The notes: generated by a model not told the origin, from the letters alone. A stretch of DNA of 47,305 nucleotides from Terramyces sp. JEL0728 (GCA_027603945.1 JADIIU010000099.1:1-47305), one strand, 5' to 3'; positions 1 through 8,620 are shown, counted from the first letter of the stretch. A program made the numbers and translations.

Positions 1-366
1 TGGCAAAAAGTGCTCAAGGTAATCTGCCATTGAATTAGATTTCTCTTGAAGTGGTTTAGACAATATGAGTATTTTAATCCTGAACATTGGGACGAGCATT
101 CTGTAACTCTTCCACTGAAACTTTACGATAAAGATCCTTCATATGTAAATGCGTACGGCAAAGAACTCCTATCTTGGTGGCATCGCGATGTAAATCTGTT
201 GCCAATGTTTAAGCCTTACAAACCAGAGGACTGGGTAAATGTCTATGCTGTGCATTCCTTTTACCGCTCGTTCCAAGACGTTGTTGATTTTGAAACTGTG
301 AAAAAGATTCAGAATTCCTTTGGGCATTATGCTCGGTATATTCTGTATGGAGGCCCACCTATGTAG
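1..366 (+). CDS. GT32-type glycosyltransferase, copy A (3' part only)
   Basis: C-terminal part of a putative Golgi glycosyltransferase; the 5' part lies left of the window. Exons are 1-18 and 39-366, joined by the 20-nt intron GTAATCTGCCATTGAATTAG at 19-38. Splicing joins the frame of KKCSR to FLLKWFRQYEYF, and the stop is TAG at 364-366. The protein is a close paralog of the complete gene that follows (shared WDEHSV, LPMFK, VYA.HSFYR and ending in GPPM), and the intron sits at the same place with almost the same sequence. The pair is therefore a tandem duplication. The sugar-binding DxD region is not in the window, so function is transferred from copy B. Confidence 0.75.
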
Positions 367-465
367 AATAAAAGATCGCAGGTTTAGATTTGTGTTTAGC
401 ATCGAGTATTTACTGCACTTCTAACAACCCCTGTAACGCGAATAGAAAAGAACAACTTTTTTCTA

Positions 466-1541
466 ATGAAAGGTAACAGATCGTTGTGGAATATAATCGC
501 CACTACCATCATTACTACATTGATATGCAACCTAGCTATCCACTATTTCAACCACAATGCGGATCACGATATGCTGTCCCACCCGCAACATAAGCCAGAG
601 ACGATACCAGAGGATAAGGAACCTCTGAAGGAAACGAAATGCTATTTAGATCCAGTTCCAGACCAATTCCGAGCAGTTTCACTCTCTTCCAACGAGACTT
701 ACCACAGCATCAAAGAAGTGTGCTCAACTTATACCGAACAAGATTTTCAAAGTTGTACAGTCCCAAATGTAGTCCATCTGATTCCAGGAAGAGGGTTTAA
801 ATTTCATCACTACTTGAATATCAAAGCAATCAAGAAAATACTAAAGCCCGAACGTATCTATATCCATGGAGAGCTGCTTCCGTTCGACAACAAGTTTTTC
901 ATGCAATCAGTAGCCGAGTTTGACTTGGATTTAGTTGTTTCTAGAAACATTGAAACGATCTTTGACGGTGTCCCTGTTAGAAATGGCGAACACAGGGCAG
1001 ATATTTTGCGTATCGAGGCTTTGTTGAAGTACGGAGGAATATATCTTGACATGGACGCATATCCCATCAAACCATTTGAACAGTTTTTAAAAGACGAGTT
1101 TTCAATTGGTTACCAAAATCAAGAAGAAAATTACGGACTAAATAATGGAATTATGATTGCTAAAAAGTGCTCAAGGTAATCTGCTATTGAATTAGATTTC
1201 TCTTGAAGTGGTACGAACAATACAAGTCCTTCAATCCAGAGAATTGGGACGAGCATTCAGTGCAATTGCCAATGAAACTGTATGAACAAGATTCGTCGCA
1301 TGTCAAGGCTTACAAGCACAAACTCCTCTCTTGGTGGTGCTTTGATGGTAATCCTAAAACACTGCCAATGTTCAAAAAATACAAACAGTCGGAATGGAGA
1401 GATGTATACGCCATCCATTCGTTCTACCGTGTATATGAAGGAACAACACCTTTCCCAATTGATTTTGACACTGTAAAAACCCTAGACAACAGTTTTGGTA
1501 GGTTTGCACGACACGTGCTGTACGATGGGCCTCCCATGTAA
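466..1541 (+). CDS. GT32-type (OCH1-like DxD) glycosyltransferase, copy B
   Basis: Exons 466-1175 and 1196-1541, joined by the 20-nt intron GTAATCTGCTATTGAATTAG, give 351 aa. A short basic N-terminus and a hydrophobic stretch at about residues 7-28 form a type II signal anchor, as expected for a Golgi enzyme. The family core is clear: VHLIPGRGFKFHHY, then DILRIEALLKYGGIYLDMDA at about residues 187-206, which holds the R, YGG and DxD elements that bind the nucleotide sugar and metal in the GT32 (Gly_transf_sug) family. The C-terminal exon carries VYAIHSFYR, which resembles the acceptor-side HxxxxS/W region. Donor and acceptor sugars cannot be told from sequence. It is the second member of a tandem pair. 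GT32 membership is well supported; a specific OCH1-type mannosyltransferase role is not. Confidence 0.85.
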
Positions 1542-1679
1542 TCAAAACGAATATATTAGTATTGGGGGTTTCAAAGTGCGTGCCAAGTAATACGGAATAT
1601 TACTTGTCCGTCAGTCTTACCTTTGGACAGTACAACAAAAGTAGGCTGCGAGCAATTATTTCTTTTTCAACCGCGTACT

Positions 1680-2054
1680 TTATATCTCCTTTGAGCAACA
1701 CTGCTTGTACTTGAACAGTAGCCAGACGAAACTTTTTTGTTGCTTCAATCTAGTATTAACAAAGAGTACCAACACTTGTGTTGCTTTGCGACGGTATTCC
1801 TTGTCTATAATTTGGATTATATCTTGGTAGTCTCCAGACCAATTATCATATTTCAAGTCGGCGAATGCGTCTTTCATGCAGTGTATTAGTAGTACAAGGT
1901 CAGTTTTTGGTTCGATTAATGATTCCAGTGCTGATTCGATTGTCGCAGTGCTATTATTCGATGAGTCGACTGGAAAGCAAATTATTCTTTCATGGTTGAA
2001 CTCTTCCAATGGTTCGATAATAGTTTCTCGAAATGTCAAGTTTGAAATTTCCAA
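1680..2054 (-). CDS. doubtful hypothetical ORF
   Basis: This is an open frame of about 124 codons with protein-like composition (LVLLIHCMKDAFADLK, then KATQVLVLFVNTRLKQQ) but no in-frame ATG at its 5' end. An upstream ATG at 2080 could join it through a 32-nt GT-AG intron (2038 to about 2069 region), giving a start MSNDMVI then KTIIEPLEEF; this is speculative. I do not recognise the product. It may be a real short gene, an exon of one, or a relic. It lies alone between the GT32 pair and FAH. Confidence 0.28.
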   Translation of the reverse strand: MEISNLTFRETIIEPLEEFNHERIICFPVDSSNNSTATIESALESLIEPKTDLVLLIHCMKDAFADLKYDNWSGDYQDIIQIIDKEYRRKATQVLVLFVNTRLKQQKSFVWLLFKYKQCCSKEI

Positions 2055-2064
2055 TGACTGATAA

Positions 2065-2177
2065 CCATATCATTACTCATATCGACTAATGTTGAGGTTC
2101 CCAATATTATTACTTGCATCGAGTAATGATGAAAAACACCCAATGCTATTAATTGTATCGAGCAATGACGAAAATTC
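2065..2177. repeat. degenerate tandem repeat, three copies of about 37 nt
   Basis: Three diverged copies (about 2065-2100, 2101-2138 and 2139-2176) follow the pattern CCAATATTATTACTTGCATC then GAGTAATGATGAAAA. Copy 2 contains a perfect 6-bp inverted repeat, ATTACT/AGTAAT, around a 7-nt loop; copy 1 has CATTA/TAATG. They lie in the otherwise sparse 1542-2300 stretch upstream of FAH. Function is unknown. Confidence 0.6.
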
Positions 2178-2300
2178 CAGCAGCACTCTCGATATCTAAA
2201 GATTCAACATGATTGCATCATTATTCCTTGTTTTGTGTTTAATTAATGTGTCTGCTGATATGCCGCCAAAATTCTCCCCACATTTCTCCAAAAAAAAACA

Positions 2301-3631
2301 ATGTCGTTTGTAGATTACGATGCAGACACTGATTTCCCAATCACCAACATTCCATTCGGAATCATCTCCACATTCGCAGATGTAATGCAGCGCTAATCTA
2401 GCTTGCTCCGAGACCAGCTACTGCGATCGGCAATTTTGCTGTCGATTTGAAAGCACTGGCAAATATCGGTGCTTTCAAAGGACCATTATTTTCAAAGCAT
2501 GCTGTTCACGCCTTCTCTCAAGTAGCCGCTGTTAATCTAGGAAACTTTGAATGATTTCATGGCTTTAGGAAGACCAGTCTGGAGAGAAGTCCGAGCTACA
2601 ATTCAAGATCTTTTGTCTGCCAATGGATCTGGTATGCTGTCTGGAAACAGGGCTTTGCAAGATAAAGTTTTGATCCCGTTAGAGCAAGTTAGATACCACT
2701 TGCCTGCAAAGATTGGCGATTACACTGATTTCTATTCTTCAAAAGAGCATGCTACCAATGTCGGAACAATGTTTAGAGGAAAGGATAATGCGCTAATGCC
2801 TAACTGGGTCCATATCCCGGTCGCATACCACGGAAGAGCTTCTTCTGTGGTTGTATCCGGAACTCCTATTAAACGTCCATCTGGTATTACTCTTGACCCG
2901 GAAACAAAGAAGCCAGGATTCAGCGTTTGTCGCAAATTGGATATTGAATTGGAAGTTGCCTTCTTTGTTGGCGTTGGTAATAAATTGGGAGAAAACATCC
3001 CAGTTACTGCAGCGGAAGAACACATTTTTGGCATGGTGGTAATGAATGACTGGTCTGCTCGCGATATTCAGCAATTCGAATATGTTCCATTGGGACCATT
3101 CCTTGGAAAGAACTTTGGAACCACCGTTTCACCATGGATCGTTACTTTGGATGCCCTTGAAGAACACAGAGTTCCTTTACCTGTCCAAGATCCTACCCCA
3201 TCTGATTATTTGGTTGATCCAAACAGCGAAAAAGACCAATATGATGTTGAGTTGGAGGTATACTGGAAATGTAACTATAATTAACTTTAGCAAGCACCTC
3301 CGAACCTACCCTTGTTTCAAAATCAAACTTGAAATACATGTACTGGTCGTTCAAGCAGCAATTGGCTCACCACTCAATTAACGGATGCAGTATGAACACT
3401 GGTGATTTGTTGGGAAGTGGCACCATATCTGGACCAACTGAAGATTCCTACGGCTCGTTCTTGGAACTAACTTGGAATGGAACCAAACCAGTCACTCTTC
3501 AAGACGGAAGCTCAAGAACCTTCCTATTAGATGGTGATGAAATTACCCTCAAAGGCACCTGCAAAGGAAAGAATCGTATTGGATTTGGGTCGTGTTCAGG
3601 AGTCATTCTTCCTGCCAACTTGCATAAATAA
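2301..3631 (+). CDS. FAH: fumarylacetoacetase (fumarylacetoacetate hydrolase)
   Basis: Last step of tyrosine catabolism: hydrolyses fumarylacetoacetate to fumarate and acetoacetate in the cytosol. Exons are 2301-2381, 2402-2521, 2541-3270 and 3291-3631, giving 423 aa against 419 in the human enzyme. The introns are GTAATGCAGCGCTAATCTAG (20), GTAGCCGCTGTTAATCTAG (19) and GTAACTATAATTAACTTTAG (20). Removing them restores the family sequence through [23 protein letters not shown] and SNLKYMYW. Active-site blocks are present: [15 protein letters not shown] (metal Asp and catalytic His), [13 protein letters not shown] (two metal Glu), [11 protein letters not shown] and [10 protein letters not shown] (metal Asp, Arg, Lys). 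The start ATG follows an A-rich tract. Without splicing, the frame breaks at all three introns. UNG begins 75 bp downstream on the same strand. Confidence 0.96.
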
Positions 3632-3706
3632 ACATTTTATTATGAAATCTATTAATGAGCGATCCGTGGAAATCCTTTGCTCTGTTCAAATTTTCATCCG
3701 AAAACA

Positions 3707-4541
3707 ATGTCCAGCAAACCAATCACTGCATTTTTCAAGCCAACAAAGAAAAGAGAAAGGCCAGATCAAGGGGATAAAGAAAACGTAAAGAAATTCAAAT
3801 CGCTTGATTTCCCTGACGTTTGGGCCGTTGCATTGAATACCGAAGTAAAGAAACCGTACTTTGCAAAGGTAAATCTTGGTAACACAGTTGATGGAATTGG
3901 TCGACAATGATCCTGGTCCAGTTTATCCGCCAATTGAGGATCGGTATACGTTCATGCAGTGTCCAATTGACCAAATCAAGTGTGTGATCATTGGCCAAGA
4001 TCCCTACCATGGCAAAAACCAAGCCCATGGATTGTGTTTCTCTGTTAGAAAAGGTTCTTTATTGTAACGTAGGTGTAAGAATCCCGCCTTCGTTGCAAAA
4101 CATTTACACTGAATTATCAAACGACATTGAGGGATTCGTATCGCCTACTCATGGATGTTTGGAGAATTGGGTAAACGAAGGTTTGTATGATTAATGCAGG
4201 TGTGCTGTTGCTGAATGCGAGTTTGAGTGTCCATGAAGGAAAACCAAATTCCCATGCTGGATTTGGCTGGGCTGCGTTTACCGATGCAATTATTAGCCAT
4301 ATCAATCAAAAGTGTGAAGGAGTTGTATTTCTCTTGTGGGGTGGGCAAGTGTTATTAATCCAGGTTTGCTCAACGAAAGGGGGCAAAGATTGACAAGAAG
4401 CGTCATTTGGTGTTAAGCGCAACTCATCCTTCGCCTTTAGGGGCAAACAAAGGCGGTTGGTTTGGTTGCAAGCATTTCTCAAAGACCAACGAATACTTGG
4501 TAGCGAATGAGAAAGAACCAATAAACTGGGCAAATTTGTAA
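3707..4541 (+). CDS. UNG: uracil-DNA glycosylase (family 1)
   Basis: Removes uracil from DNA in base excision repair. Five exons (3707-3868, 3888-4053, 4073-4180, 4200-4344, 4364-4541) give 252 aa. All four introns are exactly 19 nt: GTAAATCTTGGTAACACAG, GTTCTTTATTGTAACGTAG, GTTTGTATGATTAATGCAG and the GC-AG intron GCAAGTGTTATTAATCCAG. Diagnostic motifs follow in order: GQDPYHG (water-activating Asp), the uracil-pocket [25 protein letters not shown] and [18 protein letters not shown] (catalytic His and DNA-intercalation loop). The N-terminus KPITAFFKP resembles a PCNA-interacting (PIP) box, as in nuclear UNG2; it has Lys where the consensus has Gln. No mitochondrial presequence is seen in this start form. 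Confidence 0.95.
4345..4363 (+). other. 19-nt GC-AG intron in UNG
   Basis: GCAAGTGTTATTAATCCAG lies between the codons for WGG and FAQRKG. Only this exact excision keeps the conserved LLWG...AQ.KG segment in frame; the overlapping GT dinucleotides do not. GCAAGT is the classical GC-AG donor, and TTAAT is the branch-like motif. Confidence 0.85.
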
Positions 4542-4579
4542 TTTAATAATTAATATTTCATTGGAAAAACTAGTATACA

Positions 4580-5674
4580 CTACTTTTGAGCTAAAGAGTG
4601 CTGTAAAGCAGCCAACGCAAAGTTAGCCAATGGTTCATCATCATCCGAATCGTCATTAGCAACCCTTCTCTTGTCCTTTTTCACGCTTTTTTGTCTATTG
4701 ACTTTGCTCCTAGATCTCGACAAATCTTCTCTCTCCGCTCCCACCCGGCTTTTGCTTCTTGATAAAGAAACATCGTCTGTCGGGGCTTTTTTACTCTTGC
4801 TACGAGAAAGAGACTCTCCGGATTTTTGTGGTTTTGTTTTTGATGAGCGTGAACGGTATAAAGTAACTTCGGCATCCTGTTTCTTGACTCCGACGTGCGT
4901 TAACAAGCCGCCATTAGCAAATTCGTCAATTGGCGCATCCTTTAATCTGCTTATCGTCCCTCTTCTCTCTACACTCACCTTGTCCAGCAATGTACCTTTA
5001 GTAAATTTAGAATCGGCAGACATGTCAACCAAGGTTTTATCGTATCTCGAAGCCTTTCTATTTAACGAACTGCTTGGGTTGGATTCTGGCGTGTCTGGTC
5101 TTTTGAGGGTCATTGACTTTTTATGCGCCAAATTAATGATCGGTTCATCTTCGTCAGATGACCTTTTCTTCATTGATTTCCTGCGTGAAAGATCTATATC
5201 ATCATCAGATTTCTTCTTGACAGATTTTTTGCGGTTGAGCGATATTTTAATATCAGGAGACAAGTATGCAGGACTGTTTGGTCTGAGAGAATCCGCAGGC
5301 TTTGGGATGCCGGGGGCAGGTTCCTCGATGTGTATAATAGATCCCATAAAGTTTGAAAAATCATTGCTTGAAGATAGAGGGACTCCAAAATCACTCCCCA
5401 AGAGTCCTTGAGCGGTAAATTCTTCTCTTCCGTCGAAACTCTTCTTTGGAAGAGTGTGCAGATAATTATCGTTGATTGAGTGAATAGACGGAGCTCTTGA
5501 TGAAGGAGCGTTAATTGAAGGTGTTGGCGATCTGGTGTGGTTTACCCTTGGACGCTGTACCTTTGGTTGGTTGTCGAGTTTCTCCTGCGCTTTAACATTC
5601 AGAGTTTCGGTAGAGGTGCTGGCTTTGTTTTTACGCCTTTTAAATAAGGTAGAGAATATCCCACAGAACTTCAT
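4580..5674 (-). CDS. basic Ser/Lys/Arg-rich repeat protein, unrecognised
   Basis: Single-exon ORF of 364 aa with ATG at 5674. Most of it looks disordered. From about residue 145 it carries repeated short modules of Leu-(S/N)-R-(R/K)-K-S-(M/V)-K-K followed by acidic clusters (LNRKKSVKKKSDDD, LSRRKSMKKRSSDED, LAHKKSMTLK), then LSRSKS and LSRSRS copies. Many R-x-x-S and R-K-S sites look like basophilic kinase targets. The N-terminus MKFCGIFSTLFKRRKNK combines Cys, hydrophobic and polybasic residues, which could give S-acylated membrane attachment (inference). The C-terminus DDDEPLANFALAALQHSLAQ is the only helix-like segment. It converges on UNG with a 38-bp gap. I recognise no family. Confidence 0.7.
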   Translation of the reverse strand: MKFCGIFSTLFKRRKNKASTSTETLNVKAQEKLDNQPKVQRPRVNHTRSPTPSINAPSSRAPSIHSINDNYLHTLPKKSFDGREEFTAQGLLGSDFGVPLSSSNDFSNFMGSIIHIEEPAPGIPKPADSLRPNSPAYLSPDIKISLNRKKSVKKKSDDDIDLSRRKSMKKRSSDEDEPIINLAHKKSMTLKRPDTPESNPSSSLNRKASRYDKTLVDMSADSKFTKGTLLDKVSVERRGTISRLKDAPIDEFANGGLLTHVGVKKQDAEVTLYRSRSSKTKPQKSGESLSRSKSKKAPTDDVSLSRSKSRVGAEREDLSRSRSKVNRQKSVKKDKRRVANDDSDDDEPLANFALAALQHSLAQK

Positions 5675-5866
5675 GTCGAGAGAAGAAAAAATAAGGTTTT
5701 AAATAAAACTCCCTGTCACAAATTGAAACATTTTCTGTGGCTTGTCCATTTGGTTGCTTGTTTTATGGGGTTGACTCTTTCAAGGGAATAGTGTTTGATG
5801 ATAACAGAGAACTGCGGCTGTACACAGCATAAGATTCCAATTCAACTGTCTGCGTCGGTGCAAGTT

Positions 5867-5895
5867 GCTTGTAAATATCTGTCTTATTTACAAGC
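5867..5895. repeat. perfect 10-bp inverted repeat (hairpin) in an intergenic gap
   Basis: GCTTGTAAAT at 5867-5876 pairs with ATTTACAAGC at 5886-5895 across a 9-nt loop. It lies in the 305-bp gap 5675-5979, upstream of the 4580-5674 gene and downstream of the deaminase gene. It could be an RNA hairpin, a terminator-like element or a dyad protein-binding site. I see nothing else in this gap. Confidence 0.6.
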
Positions 5896-5979
5896 CACGC
5901 TCAAAAATAAGGCATGATTAAGGATTTAATTTCCGGGGTACTGATCGCAGTGTAAAAGTCTGAAACTTTGGATTTAATA

Positions 5980-7337
5980 TTAAAATACCCAAATATCTTG
6001 AATTAACTTCCGGATCTTGTGATACGTCAACCCCCTCAATCTTGCGGGATCGTCTGCAGATTTAGGTATTTGAACATTCGTTACGACACGCTTAACCCCA
6101 CAGTCAAATATAACCGGCGAGCATTCATCGCAAGGCATTTTAGTGGACACAATTGTCGCGCCTTCAAGGCTTTTACTTGGTCTCATACGCCATAGCAGAC
6201 AGTTTTGTTCTGGGTCAACGAGTATTACCAGCATGTAAGATATAATCGTATTTCATTGCATCTTGGCCCACAAAATCATCGGCACCAGCTTGGGGATACG
6301 CTAGAATTTCGAGGTTAATTAATGGCTACCTGCTTTTTTAGGATATCCATTCCATCCCACAGACCCGTATGTATTATCGGGATATACCAGCAAGGAGCTG
6401 CATTAGTCAATGTTTACCCCACACCTACTTTGGGATCATCCGTTCTTTTCGCAGCAATATGGGCCAAAACTATCGCGTGTTGGTAAATCTCTATATTCTC
6501 TAATGGAATATCTTTGGCGATATGCTTTGGTATTTTCTGATATTTGCGTTTGAGGTACGCTAGTGCTTGTACAGTTTTATCGAAATTAGCTGCGAGAGCA
6601 GGATACTGCTTATATAACTGCGGTGTATTTGCGATAGTATCGTCGACCTCCCAAAGCAAGTTCTCTGACAATCCTCCTGCCACTGGCGAAGTGCATGGAG
6701 ATATAAAAGTATTGGTTTCAGACCATGTTGGGATAAACCTCGTCATTGCTATTGGGTTATTCGCAATTAAACGTCGAACTGACTCTAAATTAGAGTCTTT
6801 CTTTTCCTGTATCCTAAACTTCAAGCTCTGCTGGTCAATTTGGCAATCTGGAGTTTCAAATTGTTCTTGGGAGAGGCAATAATTATCCCAATCCATTTCC
6901 CACTCTTTGGCTGGAAAGCAATATATTTTCCTTATTCCTGCTTGAACCATCATTTTCGTACACCTATATTAACATCGTATACATGGAGCATGGGAAACGT
7001 GATACAAATCTGGTATTAGTAAGTATTACATGTCGCATCCAGCAGGGTCGACCGGGCTTGATAATATCGCTTTGACAATTGAATGACTTTCGCTCGTACA
7101 TTGCAGAGAGAGTATCCTTTCCCGCGAATCTACCAGAACGCATCCCGTCGGCCTGACTCCGTACAGTGTTTTCGGTTTGCGCTGGGGAAACAATTCCATC
7201 CATAGAGCAATTAGCATGAACATGTCTCTGGATCTAACTCTTGTTGCATTGTTTGCAACTAGCATTTCGTCGCTCATTTTTACTGCGGGGGAAAGAAGCG
7301 CTGCGGAAACCCCTGAAAAACACTCAGCTGATTTCAT
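5980..7337 (-). CDS. CDADC1: CDADC1-type double cytidine/dCMP deaminase-domain protein
   Basis: Minus-strand exons: 7030-7337, 6983-7009 (27 nt), 6418-6963, 6330-6397, 6229-6300, 5980-6209; 416 aa. Introns are 20, 19, 20, 29 and 19 nt. The order matches vertebrate CDADC1: a leader with MFMLIALWMELFPQ; an N-terminal deaminase-like domain with PCSMCTKMMVQAGIRKI but a degraded H-x-E (ESHSIVKAI); a helical linker ending in AKRTDDPKVGVG; and a C-terminal domain with intact HAEQN and STKMPCDECSPVI zinc ligands. HAEQN exists only after removal of the 19-nt intron GTAATACTCGTTGACCCAG. The family deaminates deoxycytidine nucleotides; human CDADC1 has been reported as a dCTP deaminase. The C-terminal domain is predicted active and the N-terminal one not. 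The start at 7337 is the first in-frame ATG, but an ATG 20 codons downstream is possible. The very C-terminus could use another small exon. Confidence 0.88.
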
Positions 7338-7430
7338 TTGTACTACCAAGTGCAAAAATGCGTGCAAGATATTAGTTCCATTGCTGGAGCGAGAATCAGC
7401 TCCAACTGCTGCTACCAAATAGAGTAAAGA

Positions 7431-8330
7431 TTAATTTATTTTGCGCTCTTTAGTTTCCCGTAGATTTTCTTTAGTCGATCTCCCATCAAACTTTTTAGTT
7501 TCGATCTCTTCTGTCCCAAGCCAAATCCCCTCAATATCCATCTCTAGCCGAGATTTTTCAGTAAAGCAGTGAACCATATACCTTCCTAAATCAAGCATCT
7601 TCCAATCGTCAGAGTCTATTCCGTCGATTGATAGATTAGGTGGCATGAAATGTGCATATTCGTATCGATGTTTCGCCTATGTATTAATTTTACTTACCAG
7701 GCGTCTTATGGAATCCGCCAACGAGTGGATTTGTTTCGTGGATATTCCTTCGCATATTATAATCGCATCCATATGATCGCATTTGAGACTTGTATCAATA
7801 ACTGTGATATTGAATCCTTTTTCTTTTCGCAGCGTATAAACAATTTCTTCAACAGTAATAGGCTTGGAAGTATCGAATTCCTTTTCTTGTTCAAGACCCA
7901 TACTTCTCTTTGCAGCTTTTCTTATTCCTTGTTTCCAACGTGGTTCAGCATTTACGACAGTGTCTTTAAACCAGTCGATATCTTCGGGTACTGTATTTGA
8001 AGGAGCAAACTCATGCCTGGCATCGTACAAATGATCCACAGACTGCTTCTCGATAGTTCTTTTTGGTTCTTGCTCCTTGACATTGTCCAAATGCTCTGGC
8101 TCTATTCTTTCCAATTTAAACTTTATTTCCCTGACTGATTCTGATTCTGATTCGATTGCTTCGTCAGGTCCTGTAAATTCCTTGAGAGCAGCTTGTTTCT
8201 CCAATTTCTTTTCGGTTACAAACCAGTTATCCAGCAGCTGATCGGTAATCTTTTCCAGTTCCGCTCTAGGATTTTCTCTCCTCCTTCTAGCAAGACGAAT
8301 CGCTGTGGTGCTGAATAGCCTCCTGAACAT
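7431..8330 (-). CDS. mitochondrial RsfS/Iojap-family ribosome silencing factor (MALSU1/Atp25-N type)
   Basis: Exons 7698-8330 and 7431-7676, with a 21-nt intron at 7677-7697 that contains an in-frame TAG if retained; 292 aa. The N-terminus MFRRLFSTTAIRLARRRR is a typical mitochondrial presequence. A long charged linker is followed by the RsfS fold from about residue 170: ITVEEIVYTLRKEKGFNITV, DAIIICEGISTKQIHSLADS, then after the splice RLAKHRYEYAHF and DSDDWKMLDLGRYMVHCF, ending WLGTEE. RsfS proteins bind uL14 of the large mitoribosomal subunit and act in its assembly or subunit anti-association. Fungal Atp25 carries an extra C-terminal domain, absent here, so this is closer to MALSU1. Confidence 0.88.
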
Positions 8331-8411
8331 TTTTAGTGTGGATCAAAAAAAAAAGTAAAACCAAAGTATTTTCTATGCTTTTTTTATTTACAAGGATAAC
8401 AAAAAATGAAT

Positions 8412-8588
8412 TTAAATCACTAATAGTAACTCGGCTCCTTCTCCAAACTTTTTGTGCTTTGACATTTTCACTTTCTTTGTGTTCTTTTCGCTTACATTCC
8501 TGGTGACTAGTTCCTTCTTTGGCTTTTGTAGCATAAAGGCTGAGAATCCTACTGTTCCGACGGCTGCGACTACTCTTTGGATAGACAT
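8412..8588 (-). CDS. 58-aa small protein with N-terminal hydrophobic segment
   Basis: ATG at 8588, stop TAA at 8412-8414. The N-terminus MSIQRVVAAVGTVGFSAFML is a short hydrophobic/amphipathic segment; the rest is Lys-rich (KPKKELVTRN, KKVKMSKHKKFGEG). This layout is common in small mitochondrial inner-membrane or ER proteins, but I recognise no family. A TATA-like element stands 33 nt upstream of the ATG, which supports a real transcription unit. Confidence 0.55.
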   Translation of the reverse strand: MSIQRVVAAVGTVGFSAFMLQKPKKELVTRNVSEKNTKKVKMSKHKKFGEGAELLLVI

Positions 8589-8620
8589 GAGATACTGTAT
8601 TTGACGGCCCTATTCCCCTC

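Noticed and set aside
2301..4541. FAH and UNG read as pseudogenes or sequencing frameshifts
   Set aside because: Every break is repaired by removing a 19-20 nt GT/GC...AG segment that ends in a branch-like motif and AG; random indels would not do this repeatedly and would not restore conserved residues exactly.
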